Shown here piece by piece: positions 43,738 through 53,229 of a stretch of 64,000 nucleotides of DNA. Location: NCBI GenBank assembly GCA_902587155.1, contig CACIKE010000002.1, forward strand, positions 56,001-120,000, read 5' to 3'. A program made the translations under genes and the position numbers. The stretch is from an uncultured Pelagibacteraceae bacterium (GTDB lineage Bacteria > Pseudomonadota > Alphaproteobacteria > Pelagibacterales > Pelagibacteraceae). Position 1 is the first letter of the stretch; each line of letters opens with the position of its first letter. The notes beneath the pieces were generated by a model. It worked only from the letters and a program-made list of their open reading frames with translations, was not told the DNA's origin and ran no database searches.

Positions 43738-44573
43738 TGAGTAAAATTTATTTTCAAGGAACTTTTGGGGCATATTCTCACTTAGCTGCTTTATCTATAG
43801 ACTCTAATGCTGAAGTAGTACCTTGCAAAACTTTTGATGATTGTTTTGTTCAAGCATCAAAAGATTCAAATTCAAAAATTATTATTCCAGAATCAAATAG
43901 AATTACTGGCAACATAGGAATTGAATATTTAATTTTTGAATATAGATTAAATATTTATGCTGAGTACTTTCAAAAAATAGAACATAATTTACTGGGTTTA
44001 CCTGGAACAAAAGTTTCAGAAATCAAGGATGTTTATTCTCATGCCCAAGCATTATCACAATGTTCAAAATTTATAAAATCAAATAGACTTACCGAACATG
44101 TAAGAGCTGACACAGCTGGATCCGCTGAAATGGTTTCAAAAAGTAAAGACAAAACTAAAGCTGCAATAGCATCATCATTAAGTGCTAAAACATATAATTT
44201 AGAAATTATAATAAATAATATAGAAAATGAAAAAGGAAACTTAACAAGATTTCTTGTTATGGGTAAAAATATATCACAACCAGAATTTAGTAGAAAAAAA
44301 TATATTACTTCTTTTTTATTTAAATTAAAAAGTAAACCGGCAGCTTTATATCAATCTTTAGGAGGGTTTGCTATTAATGGAGTAAATCTAACAAAGTTAC
44401 AAAGTTATCCTGAAAAAAATTCTTTCGACTCTTTTTTCTTTTTATGTGATTTAGATGGTCATATTGAAGAACCGAGAGTACAAAAATCACTAGAAGATTT
44501 AGGATTGCATTGTCAAGATTTTCACGTCCTAGGTGTTTTTGAAGCTGACAAACAAAGAGAAATAAATAAATAA
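43737..44573 (+). CDS. pheA: Prephenate dehydratase
   Basis: 278 residues. It converts prephenate to phenylpyruvate. The N-terminal FQGTFGAYSHLAAL, the substrate segment ESNRITGNIGIEYL (usually E-N-S) and the catalytic GNLTRFLVMGK (TRF) are clear. A C-terminal ACT domain, SKPAALYQSLGGFAINGVNLTKLQSYP, suggests feedback inhibition by phenylalanine. There is no chorismate mutase domain. The SRP RNA promoter follows directly after the stop. Confidence 0.96.
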   Translation: MSKIYFQGTFGAYSHLAALSIDSNAEVVPCKTFDDCFVQASKDSNSKIIIPESNRITGNIGIEYLIFEYRLNIYAEYFQKIEHNLLGLPGTKVSEIKDVYSHAQALSQCSKFIKSNRLTEHVRADTAGSAEMVSKSKDKTKAAIASSLSAKTYNLEIIINNIENEKGNLTRFLVMGKNISQPEFSRKKYITSFLFKLKSKPAALYQSLGGFAINGVNLTKLQSYPEKNSFDSFFFLCDLDGHIEEPRVQKSLEDLGLHCQDFHVLGVFEADKQREINK

Positions 44574-44579
44574 CTTTTC

Positions 44580-44609
44580 TTGTAGATAAGAAATTATTAC
44601 TGTTATAAT
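44580..44609 (+). promoter_or_regulatory. Sigma70-type promoter for SRP RNA
   Basis: A perfect TATAAT at 44604-44609 with an extended TGT element before it and a TTGTAG -35 at 44580-44585 (18-base spacer). The predicted start falls six to seven bases downstream, at the 5' end of the SRP RNA stem. It is one of the best -10 boxes seen in the window. Confidence 0.7.
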
Positions 44610-44615
44610 AGTTTC

Positions 44616-44700
44616 GGAGGCTAGAGGTGGATGCTGCTTGAACCCGACCAGATCTTAACGGAAGCAGTCGTAAAGACAGTTTTTCAGGTTCTAGTCTCCT
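44616..44700 (+). ncRNA. ffs: Signal recognition particle RNA, small (4.5S) type
   Basis: A hairpin RNA of about 85 bases. The terminal stem is GGAGGCTAGA with TCTAGTCTCC, and the Ffh-binding apical part ACCAGATCTTAACGGAAGCAG aligns base for base with the consensus ACCAGGTCCGGAAGGAAGCAG. The GGAA tetraloop is replaced by UAAC with a U-G closing pair. SRP RNA targets nascent membrane proteins with Ffh and FtsY. The promoter is just upstream, and dnaX starts eight bases after its end, so the RNA may form part of the dnaX leader. Confidence 0.92.
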
Positions 44701-44707
44701 CGAAAAT

Positions 44708-46351
44708 ATGAGCAATGATTCAAAAGTATTAGCACTTAAATATAGACCACAAAACTTTGATGATCTTATTGGCCAAGATGTAGTTGTAGAGACCATAACT
44801 AATTCAATAATAGCTAATAAAGTTCCTAATGCATATTTATTCACCGGAATAAGGGGAGTCGGAAAAACTACTATAGCAAGAATAGTTGCTAAGGCACTTA
44901 ATTGTTCAAATGGAATTGAAAATAAGTGTAAAGTTAAATGTGATAATTGCGATGCTATAACTAATTCAAATCACATTGATGTCTTAGAAATGGATGCTGC
45001 AAGTAGAACTGGTGTTGACGATGTTAGAGAATTAATTGAGTTTTCTAGATATGGACCAACATCGTCAAAGTATAAGATCTTCATTATCGATGAAGTTCAC
45101 ATGTTGAGTAAACAAGCATTTAATGCTTTGTTGAAAACTCTTGAAGAACCTCCAGAATATCTAAAATTTATTTTTGCAACGACTGAAATTAAAAAGATTC
45201 CAGTTACAGTTATATCAAGATGTCAAAGATTTGATTTATTAAGAATTAGATCATCCGAATTATTTAATTACATTAAAAAAATTAAGGATAAAGAGGGAGG
45301 TAAAATTACTGATGAAGCTTTAAAATTAATAGTGAAAATTTCTGAAGGGTCAGTAAGAGATGCACTATCCTTATTAGATAGAGCTTTATTAACTTTAAAT
45401 CCAAAAACTGAATTAGATTTAAAATCAGCACAGAAAATTTTTGGTTTTTTTGATAAATCACAATTAATCGATTTATTTGAATTTATTCTTAAAGGAGATG
45501 AGATTAAAGTTATAGAGATTTATAGAAAAATTTATGACCAAGGTGTTGAACCAAAAATCTTTATCAATGATTTCTTAGAATTGCTTTATTACTTTAAAAA
45601 TATTGAGTCATTAACCTTAGAAAGTACAAATTTTTCATTAAACGATCAAGAATTTCAAAAGATCAAAGATTTAAATAAAAATCTTGATCCAAGCGTATTG
45701 ATTTTATTTTGGCAATTTACAATTTCCACTCTTGATGAACTTGCCATAGTTTCTAATCAACATTTATCAATGGAAATGTTTTTGTTAAGGCTGATGCATT
45801 TAAGTTCGATAAAATTACAGAAAAATACTGATATAAATTCTGTAAGTGAAAATCCAGTTATAGATAAAGAAATTAATGATCAATCAAAACCAATAGATCA
45901 AATCAAGAATATTTATCAAGAGGAAAAAAGTAAACCAGAAATTCATAAAGAGGTTAAATCAGAAAAAAAAATATTTATTAATAGTTTAGAAAAATTAATA
46001 CAGACCTGTCTCGATAAAAAAGAAATTAAATTAAAATATGAGTTAGAAAAAAATGTAAATCTAGTAAAGTTCGAAAAAAATATGATTGAGATATCTTTTA
46101 ATGAAAATTTAGATAAAAATTTCGTTAAAGATCTTTCCTCAAAACTATTTGATTGGACAGGTGAAAGATGGATTATTTCATTTAGCCAATTAAAAGGCGA
46201 TGTTTCAATGAGGGAGAAAAAACAAAAAATAAAGAGATCTTTAATGGATGAAGTAAAAAATTCAAAAATTTATAAAGATGTAATAAAAAATTTTCCTGAT
46301 GCTGAATTAACTGATATTAATTTGAAAAGAGAGGATGAACCTAATGACTGA
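44708..46351 (+). CDS. dnaX: DNA polymerase III subunit gamma/tau
   Basis: 547 residues, AAA+ clamp-loader subunit. LALKYRPQNFDDLIGQDVVV, Walker A FTGIRGVGKTTIARI, a zinc site in CSNGIENKCKVKCDNC, Walker B KIFIIDEVHML, and the sensor ATTEIKKIPVTVISRCQRF are present. Domains III and a short, Lys-rich tau region (about 370-547) follow. I did not see an obvious A-rich slippery site to make gamma. The end overlaps the ybaB start by eight bases. Confidence 0.96.
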   Translation: MSNDSKVLALKYRPQNFDDLIGQDVVVETITNSIIANKVPNAYLFTGIRGVGKTTIARIVAKALNCSNGIENKCKVKCDNCDAITNSNHIDVLEMDAASRTGVDDVRELIEFSRYGPTSSKYKIFIIDEVHMLSKQAFNALLKTLEEPPEYLKFIFATTEIKKIPVTVISRCQRFDLLRIRSSELFNYIKKIKDKEGGKITDEALKLIVKISEGSVRDALSLLDRALLTLNPKTELDLKSAQKIFGFFDKSQLIDLFEFILKGDEIKVIEIYRKIYDQGVEPKIFINDFLELLYYFKNIESLTLESTNFSLNDQEFQKIKDLNKNLDPSVLILFWQFTISTLDELAIVSNQHLSMEMFLLRLMHLSSIKLQKNTDINSVSENPVIDKEINDQSKPIDQIKNIYQEEKSKPEIHKEVKSEKKIFINSLEKLIQTCLDKKEIKLKYELEKNVNLVKFEKNMIEISFNENLDKNFVKDLSSKLFDWTGERWIISFSQLKGDVSMREKKQKIKRSLMDEVKNSKIYKDVIKNFPDAELTDINLKREDEPND

Positions 46352-46661
46352 TTTTACAAAAATTTTAGATAAAGCAAAAGAACTTGAGTCAAAAATGAAA
46401 GAAAGTCAGAAAAAAATAAAAGAAATAAAAGTTGAGGGAATTTCAGGCTCAAATTCAGTTAAAGTTATACTTGATGGGGAGGGGGAGATGCAATCAATCA
46501 AATTATCGAAGGAAATTATGAGGGAAGATAAAACTATAATTGAAGATCTTATTGTTGCTGCCCATAATAGCGCTAAGTCACAACTCAAAACAAAAACAGC
46601 TGAAGAAATTTCAAAAGCAACAGGTGGACTTGGGATACCTGGATTTAAATGGCCATTATAG
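46344..46661 (+). CDS. YbaB/EbfC family nucleoid-associated protein
   Basis: 105 residues from MTDFTKILDKAKELESKM, chosen over the ORF track Met three codons upstream because a GAGG element is then well spaced. EIKVEGISGSNSVKVILDGEGEMQSIKLS and DLIVAAHNSAKSQLK are typical; the C-terminal GLGIPGFKWPL matches the family. It binds DNA as a dimer. The dnaX-ybaB-recR order is nearly universal. Confidence 0.95.
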   Translation: MTDFTKILDKAKELESKMKESQKKIKEIKVEGISGSNSVKVILDGEGEMQSIKLSKEIMREDKTIIEDLIVAAHNSAKSQLKTKTAEEISKATGGLGIPGFKWPL

Positions 46662-46664
46662 TAA

Positions 46665-47282
46665 ATGCAAAATACTTCTGAGATTGAAGAACTTGTTAAA
46701 TTAATATCAAAGTTGCCTGGTTTGGGCCCAAAATCAGCTAAAAGAATAGTTTTAAAACTAATTAATAATAGGGATGAACTTGTAAAGCCTTTAGCAAAAA
46801 CTTTAGCAGAAGTTTATAAAAATATTTCTAGATGTAAAATTTGTGGTGTCTTAAAATCATCAGCTGTTGAGTGTTCTTATGATAATTGTAAGGTTATACA
46901 GAGAAAGTATAATCAAATTTGTGTTGTTGAAAACATAGCTGATCAGTGGTCGATTGAAAATTCAAATATTTTCAAAGGATATTTTCATATTTTAGGTGGT
47001 ACTATATCCTCTGTTGGTCAAAAAAAAGAGGATTTATTAATTAATTCTTTAATTGAAAGGGTAAAAAAGGATAAAATTGAGGAAATAATTTTAGCTACTA
47101 GTGCAACAGTTGAGGGCCAAACGACAGCTTTTTATATTCAGGACAGTTTATCAAATATAGATGTAAAGATCACAAAATTAGCTCAAGGGTTGCCTGTTGG
47201 TGGAGAAATTGAAAATCTTGATGATGGCACACTTCTTTCTGCTTTTAAAAATAGATCTAAAATAAACTCTAATTCAAGCTGA
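46665..47282 (+). CDS. recR: Recombination mediator RecR
   Basis: 205 residues. An N-terminal helix-hairpin-helix (LISKLPGLGPKSAKRIVLKL), a four-Cys zinc finger (CKICGVLKSSAVECSYDNC), a Toprim domain (CVVENIADQWSIENS, FHILGGTISSV) and the Walker-like TKLAQGLPVGGEIENLDDGTL end are visible. It loads RecA with RecF and RecO on gapped DNA. The zinc finger is longer between pairs than usual. It overlaps glcB tail-to-tail by nine bases. Confidence 0.95.
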   Translation: MQNTSEIEELVKLISKLPGLGPKSAKRIVLKLINNRDELVKPLAKTLAEVYKNISRCKICGVLKSSAVECSYDNCKVIQRKYNQICVVENIADQWSIENSNIFKGYFHILGGTISSVGQKKEDLLINSLIERVKKDKIEEIILATSATVEGQTTAFYIQDSLSNIDVKITKLAQGLPVGGEIENLDDGTLLSAFKNRSKINSNSS

Positions 47283-49430
47283 TTTTTTTTTTAATCGATT
47301 TAAATGTAATAAAGGCTCTGTATATCCGGAAGGTTGTTCTTTTCCCTTAAAAATAAGCTCACATGCAGTTTGAAATGCTATCGACCTATCATAATCAGAG
47401 CTCATTTTAACATAATTTTGATCACTTTCATTTTGTTTATCCACAATCTTTGCCATTTCTTTCATTATTTCAATAACTTGCATTTTAGTTGTTACACCAT
47501 GATGTACCCAGTTTGCAATATGTTGCGAAGAAATTCTCAAAGTTGCCCTGTCTTCCATTAACCCGACATTATTTATATCTGGCACTTTGGAGCAACCCAC
47601 ACCTTGATCAATCCATCTTACAACATAACCAAGTAATGTCTGAGCGGAATTTGAAATTTCTTTATTGATTTCATCAACTGACCAATTTGGTCTATCTGCA
47701 ATAGGAATAGTAAGTAAATCATCAATTTTAGCTTTATCTCTTTTAGACAATTTTTTTTGAACATTAAAAATATTTATCTCATGATAATGTAAAGCATGTA
47801 TAGCTGCTGCAGTTGGAGATGGTACCCAAGCACAATTTGCTCCAGCTTTAAGATGACCAGTTTTTTGATCTAACATGTCTTTCATTTTATCAGGCATAGC
47901 CCACATTCCTTTACCTATTTGAGCTTTTCCTGAAAAGCCACAAGCCAAACCTATATCAACATTGTTATTTTCATAAGCCTCAATCCATTTTGAAGATTTC
48001 ATATCACCCTTTTTAATCATTGGTCCTGCTTCCATTGATGTATGCATTTCATCACCTGTACGATCAAGGAAACCTGTGTTTATGAAGAAAACTCTGTGTT
48101 TTAAGGTTCTAATACACTCTTTAAGATTAGATGAAGTTCTTCTCTCTTCATCCATAATTCCAATTTTGCATGTGTATTTTTTTAATTTTAATACGTCTTC
48201 AACTTTAGTAAAAATTTCATTGGTGAACGCTGTTTCGTCAGGACCATGCATCTTTGGTTTTACAATATATATTGAACCAGCTCTTGAATTTCCTTTTTTT
48301 TTCTTATCATGAAGAGCTGCTGCAGTTGTTATAAAAGCATCCATCAATCCTTCTGGAATTTCGCTTCCATCTTTCAATATTATTGAGGGATTAGTCATCA
48401 AATGACCAACGTTTCTGATTAATAAAAGACTTCTACCGTGCAATTTTAATCCTTTTCCTTCTTTTGAAATATAACTTCTGTTTGGATTAAGTTTTCTCTC
48501 CAATGTTTTTCCCTCTTTCTCAAATCTTGTTACGAGATCTCCTTTCATTAATCCTAGCCAATTTCTATAACAAATCACTTTATCTTCGGCATCTACTGCC
48601 GCAACACTGTCTTCATTATCACATATTGTAGATACTGCAGATTCTAATATTATGTCACTTATGCCTGCATGATCTTGTTGAGCGCTAAATGCTCTTGGAT
48701 TTTTTAATATTTCAATATGAAGATTATTATTTTTTAATATTATTGCTGACGGGTTATCTGCTTCACCTCGATGACCAACGAATTTATTTTCATCTTTTAG
48801 AGTTGTTATATCAATACCTTTTAAAATTTTTAATTCTTTATTTTGAATTGCTATTCCTGTTATTTTTCTCCAGCTAAAATCATTTAAAGTAAAATATTTA
48901 TCTAAAAATTCTCTACCATATCTAATTACAATCTCTCCTCGTTCTGGATCATATCTTTCTGAAGTACTATCTTCAGATGCTTCGATTACATCAGTTCCAT
49001 ATAAACTATCATATAAACTCATCCATCTTGCGTTAGCAGCATTTAAAGCGTAACGTGCATTCATAATTGGAACAACTAATTGAGGCCCAGCTATTGTAGC
49101 AATTTCCTCATCAATATCACTTGTTTCAATTTTAAAATCTGGGCCTTCATCTTTTAAGTAACCAATTTCTTTTAAAAAATTTTTGTATTCTTTAATTTGA
49201 ATATTTTTTCCTTTGTTATCAATATGCCATTTATCAATTTTTTTTTGCAGTGTTTCTCTAAAATCAATAAGTTCTTTATTTTTAGGAGCTAATTCATGAA
49301 CCGCTTTATCAAAATCTTTCCAAAATTTTTCAGGAGAAATGTCAGTACCATTAAATAATTCATTATTAACAAAAAGTAATAATTCTTCTGATACTTTAAG
49401 GTTATTCACAGAATGATATTTTGATGTCAT
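47274..49430 (-). CDS. glcB: Malate synthase G
   Basis: 718 residues from MTSKYHSVNNLKVSEELL; the ORF track adds 23 upstream residues. It condenses glyoxylate with acetyl-CoA to malate. LNAANARWMSLYDSLYGTD, VIRYGREFLDKYF, IMDEERRTSSNLKECI, FINTGFLDRTGDEMHTSMEAGPM and the C-terminal RATLRISSQHIANWVHHG are form-G marks. In cultured SAR11 this gene has been reported under a glycine-activated riboswitch; the 98 bases between this start and accA show no such aptamer. Confidence 0.95.
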   Translation of the reverse strand: MTSKYHSVNNLKVSEELLLFVNNELFNGTDISPEKFWKDFDKAVHELAPKNKELIDFRETLQKKIDKWHIDNKGKNIQIKEYKNFLKEIGYLKDEGPDFKIETSDIDEEIATIAGPQLVVPIMNARYALNAANARWMSLYDSLYGTDVIEASEDSTSERYDPERGEIVIRYGREFLDKYFTLNDFSWRKITGIAIQNKELKILKGIDITTLKDENKFVGHRGEADNPSAIILKNNNLHIEILKNPRAFSAQQDHAGISDIILESAVSTICDNEDSVAAVDAEDKVICYRNWLGLMKGDLVTRFEKEGKTLERKLNPNRSYISKEGKGLKLHGRSLLLIRNVGHLMTNPSIILKDGSEIPEGLMDAFITTAAALHDKKKKGNSRAGSIYIVKPKMHGPDETAFTNEIFTKVEDVLKLKKYTCKIGIMDEERRTSSNLKECIRTLKHRVFFINTGFLDRTGDEMHTSMEAGPMIKKGDMKSSKWIEAYENNNVDIGLACGFSGKAQIGKGMWAMPDKMKDMLDQKTGHLKAGANCAWVPSPTAAAIHALHYHEINIFNVQKKLSKRDKAKIDDLLTIPIADRPNWSVDEINKEISNSAQTLLGYVVRWIDQGVGCSKVPDINNVGLMEDRATLRISSQHIANWVHHGVTTKMQVIEIMKEMAKIVDKQNESDQNYVKMSSDYDRSIAFQTACELIFKGKEQPSGYTEPLLHLNRLKKKSA

Positions 49431-49528
49431 GGAAGAATATTTAAACTCTAGCTTATTTAAGTCAATTACATAATAGTAACATAGACATTTTTTTGTCATT
49501 TTTCTTATATAAGTATAAGTATATAAAG

Positions 49529-50626
49529 ATGAAGAATTATTTAAATTTTGAAACAGATATTAAAAATCTTGAAAATGAGTTAGAGAAATTAAAAGATCCT
49601 TTTAATCAAGAAGGTTTATCAGAAGTTGATACAAAAAAAATTTCTAAAACTCAGGAAGAAATCGATAAGAAACTTAAAGACATTTATAATAATTTAGATC
49701 CTTGGCAAATCACATTGGTTGCAAGGCACGAGGATAGACCTAAATCAAAATTTTTTATTGATAACTTGTTTGAGGACTTCATCTCGTTAGAAGGTGATAG
49801 ATATTATGGAGAAGACAAATCGGTTATTACTGGTTTTGCAAAATTTAATGGTCGATCAGTATTAGTAATCGGTCAAGAGAAGGGGGAAAACTTAGAAACT
49901 AGAATTGAGAGAAACTTTGGCATGATGAGACCAGAGGGTTATAGAAAAACTATTAGGTTAATGGAACTGGCAGATAAGTTTGATATTCCTATTATATCCT
50001 TTATAGATACTCCAGGTGCATATCCAGGAGTGGGTGCAGAGGAGAGAGGACAAGCAGAAGCAATAGCCAAATCTATTGAGTGTTGTATGAAACTTAAGGT
50101 CCCAACTTTAGCTATAGTAATAGGTGAAGGTGGCTCAGGTGGAGCCATAGCTCTCGCATCGTCAAATAAAGTTTTAATGCTTGAGAATGCGATCTATTCA
50201 GTAATCTCACCTGAGGGATGTGCAACAATATTGTGGAGAGATCCAAAAAAAATGCTCGATGCTGCAATAGCAATGAAGCTGTCTGCTAAAGACTTATTAG
50301 AGCTTAATATTATTGATGAAATAATTCCAGAGCCTTTAGGTGGCGCGCACAGAGATAGAGATATTATTTTAGAAAATGTAAAAAACTCTATCACTCAAAA
50401 TTTAGATTTTTTTAAAACTTTAACAGCTGAAGAAATTCTTAATCATAGAAAAGATAAGTTCTTAAAAATTGGAAGAACTAAAGGGTTTGTATCTAGTCCC
50501 GAAAGTCTAAGCGCAATTCAAACCTCTGGATTAGATTTTAAAGAAATTATTAAAAATAAAAAAAATATTGTAATTGCTGTAGCAACATTAGTTATTGTAG
50601 CTGCACTCACCTTATTTATTCTATAG
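49529..50626 (+). CDS. accA: Acetyl-CoA carboxylase carboxyltransferase subunit alpha with C-terminal membrane helix
   Basis: 365 residues from MKNYLNFETDIKNLENELEKL; the earlier track start lies in the glcB promoter region. The carboxyltransferase core has LVARHEDRPKSKFFIDNLF, RMMRPEGYRKTIRLM-like, PIISFIDTPGAYPGVGAEERGQAEAIA and IGEGGSGGAIALAS. After the normal end at about residue 315, roughly 45 extra residues finish with NIVIAVATLVIVAALTLFIL, a hydrophobic helix at the very C-terminus. Most AccA proteins lack it; it would tether the enzyme to the inner membrane. The 3' end overlaps secA by six bases. Confidence 0.95.
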   Translation: MKNYLNFETDIKNLENELEKLKDPFNQEGLSEVDTKKISKTQEEIDKKLKDIYNNLDPWQITLVARHEDRPKSKFFIDNLFEDFISLEGDRYYGEDKSVITGFAKFNGRSVLVIGQEKGENLETRIERNFGMMRPEGYRKTIRLMELADKFDIPIISFIDTPGAYPGVGAEERGQAEAIAKSIECCMKLKVPTLAIVIGEGGSGGAIALASSNKVLMLENAIYSVISPEGCATILWRDPKKMLDAAIAMKLSAKDLLELNIIDEIIPEPLGGAHRDRDIILENVKNSITQNLDFFKTLTAEEILNHRKDKFLKIGRTKGFVSSPESLSAIQTSGLDFKEIIKNKKNIVIAVATLVIVAALTLFIL

Positions 50627-53164
50627 AGCTCCACAACATTTCTTGAATTTTTTACCAGATCCACATGGACAAGGATCATTTCTACTTGTTTTTTTACTAA
50701 GGTTTTTAAATTTTTCTTTTAATTGTCTCTGGTTTATTTTTTCGGTTGGTTCATTAAAAACCTTTAGATTCATCAATATTTTTACATAATCTAGTTTTAA
50801 TTTTTCAAGTAAATTCGAGAATAAATCAAATGCTTCTTTTTTATATTCTATAAGAGGATCCCTTTGTCCATATGATCTAAGACCCACAACCTGTCTTAAT
50901 TGCTCTAGGTATTGGATGTGTGATTTCCAATTAAAATCAATGGATTGTAAAAGAATTCTTTTTTCTATTTCTTTTGATTGATTTTCCCCAAGAATTTTAG
51001 ATCTCTCTTCTCTAGCAAATTTGAATTTTTCAAAAATTTTTTCTCTTAGTTTTGTGTCACTTAAAGACATTAATTCGTTATATTCGTCATCGTTTAGACT
51101 TTTTCCAAAAATAGCCTTTAATCTATTGCTTAACTCATTATTTTTAGGATTTGATAACCTTTGAATTTTTAGGTTTATTAAGTTGTCAACTATTTCTGAT
51201 AAAAAACTATCAGAATAATCAAAAATTTTTTCACTATCCATAGCATCTTTTCGTTGAGAAAATACCACTTGCCTTTGATCATTTAAAACATTGTCAAATT
51301 TTATGAGAGTTTTTCTAATATCGAAATTTCGTGCCTCAACTTTTTGTTGTGCTCTCTCCAAAGCTTTATTTATCCAAGGATGATCTATACTTTCACCATC
51401 CTTAAGACCAAGTTTTTGAAGAATATTGTTCATAGACTCAGATCCAAAAATTCTCATTAGGTCATCTTCTAAACTTACATAAAAAATAGAACTCCCTTCG
51501 TCTCCTTGTCTGCCCGATCTTCCTCTTGCTTGATTGTCTACTCTTCTGGACTCCATTCTTTCAGTTCCAATAACAAATAAACCACCTAAAGATTTTATAT
51601 AATCTTTATTTTTTTTGAGTTGATCGTCTTCAATTGATCCTTTTTTTCCACCTAGTTGAATATCTACACCTCTACCAGAAATACTTGTCGTAATTATTAC
51701 TGATTTAGCTTTACCAGCATTAGCAATAATCTCTGCTTCATTTTCATGGTTTTTAGCATTTAATACGATGTGATTAATTTTTTCCTGTGTAAGAAGTTTG
51801 GAGTATATCTCAGATTTGCTCACACTGGATGTGAATATTAAAAGAGGCTGACTGTTTTCGTGACACTCTTTTATTTTTTTAATGATTGCATTATTTTTTT
51901 CTGCCTCTGTTCGAAAAATTTGATCATTGAAATCTTTTCTGATCATCTTTTTATTAGTTGGAACTACAATTACATTCAGATTATAGATTTCAAAGAACTC
52001 CTCAGACTCTGTAGCAGCTGTACCTGTACACCCTGATATCTTTTTATAAAGTTTGAAATAATTCTGATAAGTGATAGACGCTAGAGTTTGATTTTCAGCC
52101 TGTATTTCAATTTTTTCCTTGGCCTCAATAGCTTGGTGGAGACCATCACCAAATCTTCTCCCCTCTAATATTCGACCAGTTAATTCATCCACAATTTTGA
52201 TGCTGTTATCTTTAACAAGGTAATCTTTATCTTTTTTGAATAGATGATTTGCTTTTAAAGCTTGATTCACAAAATGAACTAAATCAAGATTTTCTGGATC
52301 ATAAAAATTATTGTTTTTTAAAACTCCTGCATTAGAGAATAAACTTTCAACATGGTTAATACCTTCGTTAGTTAATAAAATATTTCTGTCTTTTTCATCA
52401 ACCTCAAAATCATTTTTATTAAGGAGCTTAATTACTTTGTCTACTGCAACATATTGATTAGTTTTATCTTCTGCAGCTCCTGAAATTACCAAAGGAGTTC
52501 TTGCTTCATCAATTAGACAGGAGTCTATTTCATCTACTATTGCAAAATGGTGTCCTCTTTGAACCATTTCATCTTTTGAATATTTCATATTATCTCGAAG
52601 ATAATCAAATCCTAATTCACTGTTCGTTGCATAAGTAATATCACAATCATAATTTTTCTTTCTCTCCTCGTCATTTTGATCATTATTTATATAGCCCGAC
52701 GTTAAGCCTAAAAAACTGAAAATTTTACCCATCTCCAAAGAATCTCTTTTCGCGAGGTAGTCATTTACTGTTACAATATGAACTCCTTTCTCTTCCAAAG
52801 CATTTAAATATGCTGCTAGAGCAATTGTAAGAGTTTTACCTTCTCCAGTTCTCATTTCTGCAATTTTATTTTCATGCAGAACAACTCCACCAATTATTTG
52901 AACATCGAAGTGTCTCTCATTTCTTGATCTCAAAGAGGCTTCTCTTACTAGAGCGAAAGCTTCAGGTAAAATTTCGTTAAGGGAAGTTCCTTTTTGAATT
53001 TTTTCTTTTAATTTAATTGTTTTCTCAGGAAACTCTTTATCATTAAGTTTTTTTATACTTTCCTCTAAAAGATTGATTCGGTCTACTATTTTGCAAATCC
53101 TATCTAGCTCTTTTTTGTTGCCAGATTTAATAAATTTAGAAATAAAGCTTAGAGGATTTAACAT
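50621..53164 (-). CDS. secA: Preprotein translocase ATPase SecA
   Basis: 847 residues. It drives export through SecYEG. Walker A is AEMRTGEGKTLTIALAAYL, the DEAD-like box is VDEIDSCLIDEARTPL, the preprotein cross-linking and NBD2 parts contain SGRGVDIQLGG and NQARGRSGRQGDEGSS, and the scaffold and wing domains lead to a C-terminal SEC-C zinc motif NDPCPCGSGKKFKKCCG for SecB and ribosome contact. It is convergent with accA and divergent from argJ over 65 bases. Confidence 0.97.
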   Translation of the reverse strand: MLNPLSFISKFIKSGNKKELDRICKIVDRINLLEESIKKLNDKEFPEKTIKLKEKIQKGTSLNEILPEAFALVREASLRSRNERHFDVQIIGGVVLHENKIAEMRTGEGKTLTIALAAYLNALEEKGVHIVTVNDYLAKRDSLEMGKIFSFLGLTSGYINNDQNDEERKKNYDCDITYATNSELGFDYLRDNMKYSKDEMVQRGHHFAIVDEIDSCLIDEARTPLVISGAAEDKTNQYVAVDKVIKLLNKNDFEVDEKDRNILLTNEGINHVESLFSNAGVLKNNNFYDPENLDLVHFVNQALKANHLFKKDKDYLVKDNSIKIVDELTGRILEGRRFGDGLHQAIEAKEKIEIQAENQTLASITYQNYFKLYKKISGCTGTAATESEEFFEIYNLNVIVVPTNKKMIRKDFNDQIFRTEAEKNNAIIKKIKECHENSQPLLIFTSSVSKSEIYSKLLTQEKINHIVLNAKNHENEAEIIANAGKAKSVIITTSISGRGVDIQLGGKKGSIEDDQLKKNKDYIKSLGGLFVIGTERMESRRVDNQARGRSGRQGDEGSSIFYVSLEDDLMRIFGSESMNNILQKLGLKDGESIDHPWINKALERAQQKVEARNFDIRKTLIKFDNVLNDQRQVVFSQRKDAMDSEKIFDYSDSFLSEIVDNLINLKIQRLSNPKNNELSNRLKAIFGKSLNDDEYNELMSLSDTKLREKIFEKFKFAREERSKILGENQSKEIEKRILLQSIDFNWKSHIQYLEQLRQVVGLRSYGQRDPLIEYKKEAFDLFSNLLEKLKLDYVKILMNLKVFNEPTEKINQRQLKEKFKNLSKKTSRNDPCPCGSGKKFKKCCGAL

Positions 53165-53229
53165 TAGTTTTTGATATACATTTTAATTACAACTTTTAAT
53201 ATAGTTATTTAATTAAAATTTTAAATATC

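Noticed and set aside
44374-44844. 156-residue minus-strand ORF across pheA end, SRP RNA and dnaX start
   Set aside because: It runs antisense through three well-supported features and has no family motif.
44708-46351. Slippage site for gamma production in dnaX
   Set aside because: A-runs are frequent in this genome and none was combined with a convincing stem or an early stop in the -1 frame that I could single out.
49431-49528. Glycine riboswitch before glcB
   Set aside because: No aptamer core motifs and not enough length.
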